DNA of 64,000 nt from assembly GCF_025947185.1 (NCBI RefSeq), contig NZ_CP110001.1:2976001-3040000 (forward strand), read 5' to 3'. The stretch is from Flavobacterium sp. N2038. Lineage in GTDB: Bacteria > Bacteroidota > Bacteroidia > Flavobacteriales > Flavobacteriaceae. Both the position numbers and the translations under genes were made by a program. A model generated the notes under the pieces. It worked only from the letters and a program-made list of their open reading frames with translations. It had not been told where the DNA came from and made no database searches. Shown piece by piece: positions 17,678-25,620 of this stretch. The first letter of the stretch is position 1. Every line of letters begins with the position of its first letter.

Positions 17678-19564
17678 ATGAAAAACAATATATTTTCCCG
17701 TAGAGCAATCCTTACAGCGAGTCTTGCTTGCCTCTTATTGCCCCTTAATTCCTGCGATAAAGAGTTAGAAACAACACCTTATTCTTATTTTACAACAGCG
17801 AACTTTTTCTCGAATGTAAACGAAGCTAACATGGCCACCTTGGGCGTTTATGAATCAATGTCGTCTCTGGACAGTTATGGCTGGAATATTTCTTTAATTT
17901 TTGATGCCGATACCGATATTGAACAAATGACCGGAATTGGTGCCGATGACTGGAGAACAATAGCACATTATCAGGGAATTTCTCAAACCTTAACTTTTTA
18001 CACCGCCTGGAGTAAGTTGTATGAAGGAGTTGACAGAGCCAATGTTGTTATTGAAAGAATTCCGCAGATGGATTTATATTCTAACGGAACTCCATCTGAA
18101 AAACTTCAGCTAAACAAATTCCTTGGCGAAGCAAAATTCCTACGCGGTTTTTACTATTCAGAATTGGTTCGTTTATGGGGCGATGTACCTTTTAAAACCA
18201 AAAGCTCACAATCAGGAGATAACTTAAAAGTGGGTTTGATAGATCGAATGGAAATTTACAAACAGATTATAAAAGACATGCAGGAAGCTGCTCTTCTTTT
18301 ACCTGAACAAATACCTGCAGACGAGCGTATTAACAAATGGGGAGCAAAAGCAATGCTGGCCAGAGTTGCTTTATTTGCAGGAGGTTATTCTTTACAAGCA
18401 GACGGAACAATAAAACGCCCTGCCAATTACAAAGAATTTTATCAATTGGCACAAAAAGAGATTAATGATGTAATGGCACAAAATCCGTATAAACTAAATC
18501 CATCTTATTCTAAAGTATTCAAAAACCAATGTCAGCATGTATTAGAGCCAACAGAAAACATTTTTCAGGTTGCTTTTTACAATCCTGCAGGAACTTTAGG
18601 CAATGCATCATGGGTAGGAAATTTTAACGGTCCGGCAACTGCAAACGGAGTTTATCCTTCGAATATCTCCAGATGTTTAGTTCCAAAACCATTTTACAAC
18701 AGTTACAATACCGCAGATCAACGTAGAGATTTTTCTATAGCAACCTACTCTATCAATAATCTCGGAAACAAATTACCGCTTTTAACGACCAATCAGGACG
18801 AAAGATGGACCGTTGCAAAATGGAGCCGTGAATACCAAACCAATGCAACTGCAGAACGTGTTTATACACACATTAATTGGGTAATCATGCGTTATTCTGA
18901 TTTACTCTTAATGCGTGCCGAAGTAGAAAATGAATTAAACGAAGGTCCAAATGCCATCGCTTATGATGCTATTAATCAGGTTAGAAAAAGAGCTTTTGGC
19001 GCTGACATTCCGGGAAGCAGAATTGCTATTGATTTAAAAACCAAAGGCACAGGATATACAAATGCAGCCAGCGTTGTGATACAAATTACAGGCGGTGGCG
19101 GCAGTGATGCAGCAGCGGCAGTAGTAACACTTGCCAGCGGTGGAATTGGAACAATAGGAATGCTGCGTTCCGGCGACGGTTATACTTCTGTCCCAACTGT
19201 AACCATTACCAGCACAGACGGAAAAGGTACCGGAGCAACTGCAACAGCAAGATTATTAACTAAACCAACCGCAGCAGAAATGAATTTAACAACAGGTTTA
19301 GACAAAAACAGTTTCCTGAAAGCCTTACAGCAGGAAAGAGCCTGGGAACTTTCTTTTGAAGGTATGCGAAGAGCCGATTTAATAAGATGGGGAATTTTAG
19401 CCGATAAATTAACCGAGACCAATACTGCCGTAAAAGCAATTCGCTCTACTTATTTCTATCCGTCGATTACCAATTTTGTGACAGGGAAACATGAATTATA
19501 TCCTTATCCGCAAAATGAAACCGATGTAAATAAGAACATTACGCGTCAAAACCCGAAGTATTAA
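17678..19564 (+). CDS. SusD/RagB-type glycan-binding lipoprotein with an inserted Gly-rich domain
   Basis: 628 residues, with lipoprotein signal LLLPLNSC. The SusD family features are the N-terminal TTANFFSNVNEANMATLGVYESM, the helical repeat region EAKFLRGFYYSELVRLWGDVPF, and the C-terminal end SFEGMRRADLIRWG...LYPYPQNE. It captures glycan at the cell surface and closes the SusC pore. Unusually, residues about 452-526 hold two copies of a Gly/Ala/Thr-rich unit (GTGYTNAASVVIQITGGGG and GDGYTSVPTVTITSTDG), inserted between INQVRKRAFG and the C-terminal helices. Most SusD proteins run directly on at this point. The units look like an extra beta-rich module. Confidence 0.93.
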   Translation: MKNNIFSRRAILTASLACLLLPLNSCDKELETTPYSYFTTANFFSNVNEANMATLGVYESMSSLDSYGWNISLIFDADTDIEQMTGIGADDWRTIAHYQGISQTLTFYTAWSKLYEGVDRANVVIERIPQMDLYSNGTPSEKLQLNKFLGEAKFLRGFYYSELVRLWGDVPFKTKSSQSGDNLKVGLIDRMEIYKQIIKDMQEAALLLPEQIPADERINKWGAKAMLARVALFAGGYSLQADGTIKRPANYKEFYQLAQKEINDVMAQNPYKLNPSYSKVFKNQCQHVLEPTENIFQVAFYNPAGTLGNASWVGNFNGPATANGVYPSNISRCLVPKPFYNSYNTADQRRDFSIATYSINNLGNKLPLLTTNQDERWTVAKWSREYQTNATAERVYTHINWVIMRYSDLLLMRAEVENELNEGPNAIAYDAINQVRKRAFGADIPGSRIAIDLKTKGTGYTNAASVVIQITGGGGSDAAAAVVTLASGGIGTIGMLRSGDGYTSVPTVTITSTDGKGTGATATARLLTKPTAAEMNLTTGLDKNSFLKALQQERAWELSFEGMRRADLIRWGILADKLTETNTAVKAIRSTYFYPSITNFVTGKHELYPYPQNETDVNKNITRQNPKY

Positions 19565-19582
19565 AAGTATAAAACTAAAATT

Positions 19583-19918
19583 ATGAAAAAGATAGTATTA
19601 GTATGCAGCTTGATTCTAATGGCTTCGGCATCGTTTGCACAAAACAAACCGAAAGACATGAAAACCCTAAGAGATTCTATTTTTACGGTTATGAAATTAA
19701 GTCCTGCAAACCGACAAAAAATGCACGATTTAATTGCCGAGAATGGCAAAGGCCAAAAAGCAATTAAAGACGATTCAGCCTTATTTTACGATCAAAGACA
19801 AGAGAAACTTGAAGCCTGGAAAAAGGAAATAACAACAAAAGAAAAAGCAATCCTCACTCCGGAACAGTTTCAAATATGGAGAGATTTTGCCAAATCTTTA
19901 AATAAACCTAAGTCATAA
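19583..19918 (+). CDS. Small secreted protein, LTxxQ-like
   Basis: 111 residues with signal peptide (ASASFAQ). The mature part is highly charged and helical, with repeated 'LSPANRQKMHDLI' and 'LTPEQFQIWRDF' segments reminiscent of the LTxxQ motif of Spy/CpxP-type periplasmic proteins. No function is established. It lies 18 bp after susD, so it is almost certainly in the susCD transcript and ends it, with a hairpin following. Confidence 0.7.
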   Translation: MKKIVLVCSLILMASASFAQNKPKDMKTLRDSIFTVMKLSPANRQKMHDLIAENGKGQKAIKDDSALFYDQRQEKLEAWKKEITTKEKAILTPEQFQIWRDFAKSLNKPKS

Positions 19919-19976
19919 TATAAATCAGATTAAAATAAGGCGTTATTTTTTTTAGAAAATTACCTGATTTTTGGAC

Positions 19977-20007
19977 ATTAATGCAGAACTTGCCGTTCTG
20001 CATTAAT
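19977..20007 (+). terminator. Hairpin after the susCD unit
   Basis: ATTAATGCAGAAC (19977-19989), loop TTGCC, GTTCTGCATTAAT (19995-20007): a perfect 13-bp stem followed by TGTTTC. It probably ends or attenuates the susCD transcript before the ROK kinase gene. Confidence 0.6.
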
Positions 20008-20047
20008 TGTTTCTAACAGAAGATAAAATAATCATAAAATCAGCATT

Positions 20048-21010
20048 ATGAATACCTTAAACGACACACAAATATCAAAATCATACGCAATTGGAATCGA
20101 TATTGGTGGAACTTCACTCAAATGCGGTGTTGTTAATGAACTTGGAGAAATCCTGTTTTCTTTTTTAGTATCTCTCAAGGAGGCAAAAACAGAAGAAGAA
20201 ATCATAAATTTAATAGTTAAGGCTATTACACAATGCACAGATCAATTAAACGAACCTATTGTGGGCATCGGAATTGGTTTTCCGGGACTCATCGAAAATG
20301 ATGTAATCGTGGGCGGCGGGGTTAATCTTCCCGGTTTTGAACAATTACCATTAGGGAAAATTCTAAATGATCGAACCGGACACAATATCGTAATTGATAA
20401 CGATGCCAACTTAATGGGACTTGCCGAAGTAATCTACGGCGCAGCTAAAGACAGTGAGGACGCTATTTTTCTAACTATCGGAACCGGAATTGGCGGAGCC
20501 ATCATGATCAATAAAAAACTTTTTGGCGGTTACAAAAATCGCGGCGCCGAATTAGGTCACACCGTGATTCAGCAAAACGGAATTCAATGTGCTTGCGGCG
20601 GACGCGGCTGTTTAGAAAGTTATGCTTCGGTTACAGCCTTAATCGAATACTACAAAACTCAAAATAAAGCAGCCGACGAACATATCGACGGAAAAACCAT
20701 CATCGAAAAATATCTTGCAGGTGAAGACCATGCAGTAAATGCAATGCTGCATCACTTCGATTATTTAGCGGCCGGAATCGTAAATTGCGTAAACATATTC
20801 AGTCCGCAGAAAGTAATAATTGGCGGTGGCATCAGCGAAGCAGGCCAGTTCTACATAGATGAATTAACAAACCGGGTAAAAAAGACCGCAATTCCGGTTT
20901 CATTTTCCAACACAAAAATCGTAGCCGCAAGCTTAGGAAATAAAGCCGGTTTATTAGGCGCTTGCGCGAATGCCTTCCAAAAATTTAAAAAGACTGAATA
21001 CGCATTGTAA
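20048..21010 (+). CDS. ROK-family sugar kinase
   Basis: 320 residues, cytoplasmic. It has ROK hallmarks: the phosphate-binding loop GIDIGGTSLKCGVV, DNDANLMGLAE with the catalytic Asp, TIGTGIGGAIM, and the zinc motif GHTVIQ...CACGGRGCLE. The family phosphorylates glucose, GlcNAc, mannose or related sugars. In this locus a role on GlcNAc or glucosamine released from heparan sulfate is reasonable, but glucokinase activity is equally compatible with the sequence. It lies between the susCD unit and the sulfatase on the same strand, and the long repeat region after it suggests its transcript ends there. Confidence 0.88.
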   Translation: MNTLNDTQISKSYAIGIDIGGTSLKCGVVNELGEILFSFLVSLKEAKTEEEIINLIVKAITQCTDQLNEPIVGIGIGFPGLIENDVIVGGGVNLPGFEQLPLGKILNDRTGHNIVIDNDANLMGLAEVIYGAAKDSEDAIFLTIGTGIGGAIMINKKLFGGYKNRGAELGHTVIQQNGIQCACGGRGCLESYASVTALIEYYKTQNKAADEHIDGKTIIEKYLAGEDHAVNAMLHHFDYLAAGIVNCVNIFSPQKVIIGGGISEAGQFYIDELTNRVKKTAIPVSFSNTKIVAASLGNKAGLLGACANAFQKFKKTEYAL

Positions 21011-21035
21011 TATAACTTTGCTTCAAAATTAATCT

Positions 21036-21276
21036 CGCAAAGCCGCATTTTTTTGTTTCACGCAGATTTAGCAGATTTTTTAATCAATTTAATCCTTTAA
21101 TCTGTGGCTAAAAAACTTTGCGTCCTTTGCGGTTAAATTCGCCACTAATTCACGAATCTAATGCGAAAAAAAAAATCTGCTAAATCTGCTAAATCTGCGT
21201 GAAAAAAACTTCGCAGCTTTGCGAGAAAAAAACTTCGCGCCCTTTGCGTATACCTTAGCTCCCGATAGCTATCGGG
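21036..21276. repeat. Composite palindromic intergenic repeat
   Basis: CACGCAGATTTAGCAGAT (21059-21076) pairs perfectly with ATCTGCTAAATCTGCGTG (21184-21201). The interior holds 'TTTAATCTGTGGCTAAAAA', 'CTTTGCGGTTAAA' and 'CCACTAATTCACGAAT' words that recur at 40930-41055 and, in part, at 42950-43060 and 43905-44105. The palindrome CCCGATAGCTATCGGG follows at 21261-21276. It is a dispersed repeat family of unknown origin. Confidence 0.7.
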
Positions 21277-21353
21277 ATTGCGGTTAAATACACAGTCAAA
21301 TCCTCACGAATTGCAATAATTAAAGGCTTTTAGATAATTTTAATATCATTTTG

Positions 21354-21367
21354 CACAAATTCAAAAC
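21354..21367 (+). promoter_or_regulatory. Candidate HTCS operator, copy 3
   Basis: CACAAATTCAAAAC, 75 bp before the sulfatase start and identical to copy 1. The flanking ATATCATTTTG matches the susC copy (ATAGCATTTTG). Confidence 0.5.
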
Positions 21368-21442
21368 CTTCTTATAACATTGATCATTAAATTCGTTTTG
21401 TAATTCAGAGCGTTCACAAAACAAATTATAATCTTAAAGATC

Positions 21443-22819
21443 ATGTTTCAAAAAAACATATTTTTTATATGGCTTTTCATGGTATTGCACATTCCTTTTT
21501 TAGGGAATGCCCAAGCTGCTGACCGTCCTAATATTCTAATCATCATGACCGATCAACAAACGGCTGATGCCATGAGTATTGCAGGAAATAAAAATCTGCA
21601 TACACCCGCAATGGATAAATTGGCACAAAACGGAGTTCGGTTTACCAAAGCCTATTGCGCACAGCCTTTGTGTACACCATCACGCGCCTCTATCATGAGT
21701 GGCAAAATGCCTTATGAAACCGGTTTTATAGGAAACGCACCCGAAAAAGACGGTCAATGGCCGGATGATATTTTAATGATGGGAAAAATTCTCCAAAACG
21801 GAGGTTACAAAACCGGTTATGTAGGCAAATGGCATTTACCCGTTCCTACTTCCAAAAAAAGCCAGCATGGTTTTGAATACATCGAAAACACCAGCTTTCA
21901 GGATTATAACGATGCTGCAACACCATCATTCTGTGCTCGTTTTATCAAAGAGAATAAAAACACACCCTTTTTATTAGTGGCATCTTTTTTAAATCCGCAT
22001 GACATTTGCGAATGGGCACGCGGTGAAGATTTAAAAATGGATGTTCTGGAAAAAGCACCTCCTGCAGATCAATGTCCGCTGTTGCCCGCTAATTGGAAAA
22101 TTCCAGATTACGAACCCAAAATTGTACGCGAACAGCAAAAAGTAAGTTTCAGAACCTATCCTACCGTTAACTGGACACCAGATCAATGGCGCCAATATCG
22201 ATGGGCTTATAATCGGTTAGTTGAAAAAGTAGACAGTTATATCGAAATGGTTTTGGCATCTTTAAAAAAATATAATATCGAAAAAAACACCATCGTTATT
22301 TTTACCGCAGATCACGGCGATGGTTATGCAGGACATAGTTGGAATCAAAAGCAAATATTATACGAAGAATCGACCAAAATACCTTTTATCATTTCAAAAA
22401 TTGGCGAATGGAAACCCCGAACCGATGATATGCTGGTTTGCAACGGCATCGATATTATCCCAACAATCTGCGGATTTATCGGAGTACCAAAACCCGCCTA
22501 TCTAAAAGGAATCGACATCAGTAAAAAAATTGAAAACCCAAATCAAAATCTTCGTGATACGCTTGTAATCGAAACCGATTTTGCTGATAACGAAGAACTC
22601 TTAAACATTAGCGGACGTGCCGTAATTACGAAAGATTATAAATATATCGTATACAACAAAGGAGATTTAAAAGAACAGCTTTTTGATCTCACAAAAGATC
22701 CCGGAGAAATTACCAATCTGGCGGTAAACTCATCCTATAAAAAACAATTAAATGCCCTGCGCCTTTATTTAAAACAATGGTGCAAAAAGAACGGAGATCC
22801 TTTCGTATCAGAATTATAA
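21443..22819 (+). CDS. S1-family sulfatase
   Basis: 458 residues with a signal peptide (FLGNAQA). Core motifs are PNILIIMTDQQ (metal-binding Asp), LCTPSRASIMSG with C77 as the residue converted to formylglycine, GKWHLPVP, and FTADHGDGYAGH for the second metal site. It hydrolyses a sulfate ester or N-sulfate from heparan sulfate oligosaccharides. The exact position (6-O, 2-O or N-sulfo) cannot be read from the sequence. It needs a formylglycine-generating enzyme or anSME-type maturase, neither of which is in the window. It overlaps in transcript with the lyase gene 20 bp downstream. Confidence 0.92.
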   Translation: MFQKNIFFIWLFMVLHIPFLGNAQAADRPNILIIMTDQQTADAMSIAGNKNLHTPAMDKLAQNGVRFTKAYCAQPLCTPSRASIMSGKMPYETGFIGNAPEKDGQWPDDILMMGKILQNGGYKTGYVGKWHLPVPTSKKSQHGFEYIENTSFQDYNDAATPSFCARFIKENKNTPFLLVASFLNPHDICEWARGEDLKMDVLEKAPPADQCPLLPANWKIPDYEPKIVREQQKVSFRTYPTVNWTPDQWRQYRWAYNRLVEKVDSYIEMVLASLKKYNIEKNTIVIFTADHGDGYAGHSWNQKQILYEESTKIPFIISKIGEWKPRTDDMLVCNGIDIIPTICGFIGVPKPAYLKGIDISKKIENPNQNLRDTLVIETDFADNEELLNISGRAVITKDYKYIVYNKGDLKEQLFDLTKDPGEITNLAVNSSYKKQLNALRLYLKQWCKKNGDPFVSEL

Positions 22820-22839
22820 TTTGGTTAAAGAAAAAATTC

Positions 22840-25515
22840 ATGAAAAATATAATTGCCTTATTTTTATCATTCACCGCTGTTTCGGTTTTCAGCCAGCAAT
22901 CGGCCATAATAAAACTGACCGCAGAAAAACTGCATTCAAGAGTCCGAGAATGGCCTTATCCTGTAAACGGAATTACGGTTCCTACCAATGCTCCTTCCCT
23001 CCTTTGGCCTGCAACAAATGGCAAAGACATGGTTAAACCAATGGAAAGCGGCAGCGAAGTACCCGAAGATCCCAATATTGGCAATGTCCGCTATAAAGTG
23101 ATGCTCGCAGGCGATACCAATTTCAGTAAAGATTTAATTGCCAGTACAGAACAACGCTGGGCTGTTTATCCGCTTCATCAAGCCTTAAAACCCGGAAAAT
23201 GGTACTGGAAATACGGTTACGCTTTAAAAGGCAGTACTCAATGGACCTGGTCTCCGGTTTATGATTTTGTAGTCGATGCTAAATATGTAAACGAAAAAGT
23301 GTCACCGCCAGTAAGCGAAGTTTTAAAACGCAACGAAGGATCGCATCCGCTTTTATGGGATATGAATCGTATTGGCGAAGATTTTTACAAAAACAATCTC
23401 GATAATCCCGAAGCGAAAAAGTTTATCGCTTTCGCGGAAAAACTAATGCTGGCCCCGCTTCCAACCGAAAAACCGCAAAGAGTAATTGATACTACGGGCA
23501 AAAACAAACTAGAAAAAAAGATCATTATAGAAAGAATGTATCATGGTTTTGGTGATGCCGTTGGTAATCCGGTTCGCAATTTATGCATTGCATATCAGCT
23601 TACTAAAGACGAACGTTTCATTCAGGATGCCAAACGCAGAGCCTTAAACCTTGCAGCCATGAATCCAGACGGATTAGCAACTGGTGATGATTTTACAAGC
23701 GGAGCCGTGCTTGAAGCCTTAGGCTGGTTTTATGATGCAGGATATCAATTCCTGACGCCACAGGAAAAAGAGATATTTAAAAACATAATTACCATTAGAG
23801 CAAAAAGAGTTTACAATCATTTGCCTAACCGTTTTGAACTGCATGTAAGCGATAACCACGTTTGGCAGATTACTTTAAGAAATCTTGCAATTGCAACCGT
23901 TGCCGTAATCAATGATGTTCCCGAAGCCAAAGAATGGCTGACCTACATGTATGAAGTCTGGTCGGCACGTTTTCCGGTTTTAGGCACTACAGATGGCGGC
24001 TGGCATGAAGGAAATGGCTATTTCAGAGTTAACTTTAAATCGATCATTTACTTATCGCAAATGTTTGGCGATTTTAGCAGAGTCGATTATTTTAAATTAC
24101 CGTGGATGGAAAATCTGCCGTTTTATATGTTATACACACATCCAAACGGAGCGGCAAGTACCGCAATTGGCGATATGTGGGAGAATATTCCGTATATCGT
24201 AAAAGGAGAAGCCTGGTTTGCCGATGCCTTGACCTACAAAATGAACAATCCGTATTTAAACTGGTACGTAAACGAAATAAAAAGAGATTATCCATCTTAT
24301 TATCACGGCACAGATGATTTTCTGTTCTTTAGATTATTAAACTATAAACCCAATAGAAACATGCCTGTAACTTCGCCGGAGAATTTACCAAAAACCCGCA
24401 AATTTGGCGATGTTGGTGTAGTTGCCATGCACGAAGATTTGGCTAAAGCCGATAAAACTTTAAGCAGTTATTTATTCAGCAGTCCGTTTGGTTCTTCCGG
24501 ACATGGACATGCGTCTCAGAATGCTTTTACTGTTAATTATAAAGGCAAAGTAATCTTTGGCGGAACAGGTTATTACAGCAATTTCAGCGACAAACATAAT
24601 CTTTTGTTCTACAGATCATCAAAAGCTTACAACACCATTTTAGCCGATAGTTTAAATCAGAAAATTGGTGAAGAAGGTTACGGATGGATTCCGAGAGCCA
24701 TTTCAGGGAAACACATTCAATATGCTTTGGGCGATGCCAGTAATGCTTATGGAGAAATAAAAAGTGACTTCTGGTTAAACCGATTCAAACAAATTAATGT
24801 CGTGCCAAGCAAAGCAAATGGTTACGGAGAATCTGGTGTAACGCTGTACCGCAGACATATGTTACAATTAGAAGGCGGTTATATTGTTTTGTATGATGAG
24901 TTAGAAGCTAAAACTCCGGTAAAATGGGCTACTCAATTTCATTGTCCGTATTACACCATCAAAGGAGAAAATTCGGCGAAAGCCAAACAACAAAACTTTA
25001 CCGTACAAACCGATTTAGGAAATGTAAATGCGAGCGTTTTTGCTAATACCCCTTTAAATATGGCAGTTCACAATCAGTTTTACGAAGCTGCGGTGAACTG
25101 GAACAAAGTAACGAATGACGAAGGCCAGATCAAAGAATTCAAAGACCAATGGCACGCCGGAATCACTTCTGAACCCAAACAAAAATTTAGATTCTTAACC
25201 ATTATTCAAATTAAAGACGGCAAAACAGAAGTCATCAAAACTATTTCAAACAAGAATGGTTTAGCTAATTTACAAGTTGGAGAATGGAATATTCAGGCGC
25301 AGTTAGACGGAGAAAAAACGGCTGCTTTACAAGTTTCGGGTAAAACCCTAAAATCATTATTCAGCTATGGAAATCTGCCTGTAAAATTTGAAGGAAAAAC
25401 CTATTCGCCTAAAATTACAGGAAGTTCTGTATTGTTACAAATAGAAAACAATAAAGTGAAACAGCAAGAGGCCGTAGACGAATTACCGGATGTTGCCAAA
25501 TACGACAAAAATTAA
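22840..25515 (+). CDS. Heparinase II/III-family lyase with N-terminal DUF4962-like domain (PL15/PL21-like)
   Basis: 891 residues from ATG 22840, giving signal peptide MKNIIALFLSFTAVSVFSQ. Longer frames would overlap the sulfatase. The N-terminal region (about 25-170) is Ig-like, with LLWPATNGKDMV and YWKYGYALKGSTQW. An alpha-barrel follows with SDNHVWQITLRNLAIA and GGWHEGNGYFRVNFK, then the beta-sandwich Heparinase_II_III block SSPFGSSGHGHASQNAFTVN. The His and Tyr in these motifs are the likely catalytic residues. It is unlike P. heparinus heparinase II and closer in layout to PL15-type exolyases. A second lyase that complements heparinase III is the probable role. Confidence 0.85.
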   Translation: MKNIIALFLSFTAVSVFSQQSAIIKLTAEKLHSRVREWPYPVNGITVPTNAPSLLWPATNGKDMVKPMESGSEVPEDPNIGNVRYKVMLAGDTNFSKDLIASTEQRWAVYPLHQALKPGKWYWKYGYALKGSTQWTWSPVYDFVVDAKYVNEKVSPPVSEVLKRNEGSHPLLWDMNRIGEDFYKNNLDNPEAKKFIAFAEKLMLAPLPTEKPQRVIDTTGKNKLEKKIIIERMYHGFGDAVGNPVRNLCIAYQLTKDERFIQDAKRRALNLAAMNPDGLATGDDFTSGAVLEALGWFYDAGYQFLTPQEKEIFKNIITIRAKRVYNHLPNRFELHVSDNHVWQITLRNLAIATVAVINDVPEAKEWLTYMYEVWSARFPVLGTTDGGWHEGNGYFRVNFKSIIYLSQMFGDFSRVDYFKLPWMENLPFYMLYTHPNGAASTAIGDMWENIPYIVKGEAWFADALTYKMNNPYLNWYVNEIKRDYPSYYHGTDDFLFFRLLNYKPNRNMPVTSPENLPKTRKFGDVGVVAMHEDLAKADKTLSSYLFSSPFGSSGHGHASQNAFTVNYKGKVIFGGTGYYSNFSDKHNLLFYRSSKAYNTILADSLNQKIGEEGYGWIPRAISGKHIQYALGDASNAYGEIKSDFWLNRFKQINVVPSKANGYGESGVTLYRRHMLQLEGGYIVLYDELEAKTPVKWATQFHCPYYTIKGENSAKAKQQNFTVQTDLGNVNASVFANTPLNMAVHNQFYEAAVNWNKVTNDEGQIKEFKDQWHAGITSEPKQKFRFLTIIQIKDGKTEVIKTISNKNGLANLQVGEWNIQAQLDGEKTAALQVSGKTLKSLFSYGNLPVKFEGKTYSPKITGSSVLLQIENNKVKQQEAVDELPDVAKYDKN

Positions 25516-25562
25516 AAAATAGAAGATGCTTGCTTTTTCTTTAATTTAGAGCATTGTTTTAC

Positions 25563-25593
25563 TTCCTGCAAGGTTTGAAAAACCTTGCAGGAT
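25563..25593. repeat. Strong hairpin upstream of the HTCS gene
   Basis: CCTGCAAGGTTT, short loop, AAACCTTGCAGG (about 25566-25592) forms a 12-bp perfect stem. It separates the lyase from the HTCS gene. No U-tract follows, so it is either a weak terminator or a dispersed palindromic repeat. Confidence 0.55.
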
Positions 25594-25620
25594 GAATACC
25601 GAGATTTAGTTTAATAAAAT

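Larger units (their letters stand above)
21011..21442. other. Repeat-filled intergenic region
   Basis: 432 bp without a gene. It holds a composite palindromic repeat (21036-21240), a perfect CCCGATAGCTATCGGG palindrome (21261-21276) and the candidate HTCS site (21354-21367). Confidence 0.6.

Noticed and set aside
21011..21442. Possible CRISPR array because of repeated 'AATCTGCTAAATCTGCTAAATCTGC' words
   Set aside because: The repeats are 8-10 bp tandem units within one palindrome arm, without spacers or regular spacing, and no cas genes are present.
22777..22839. N-terminal extension of the second heparinase gene (21 codons)
   Set aside because: It would overlap the sulfatase stop and bury the clear signal peptide that starts at ATG 22840.
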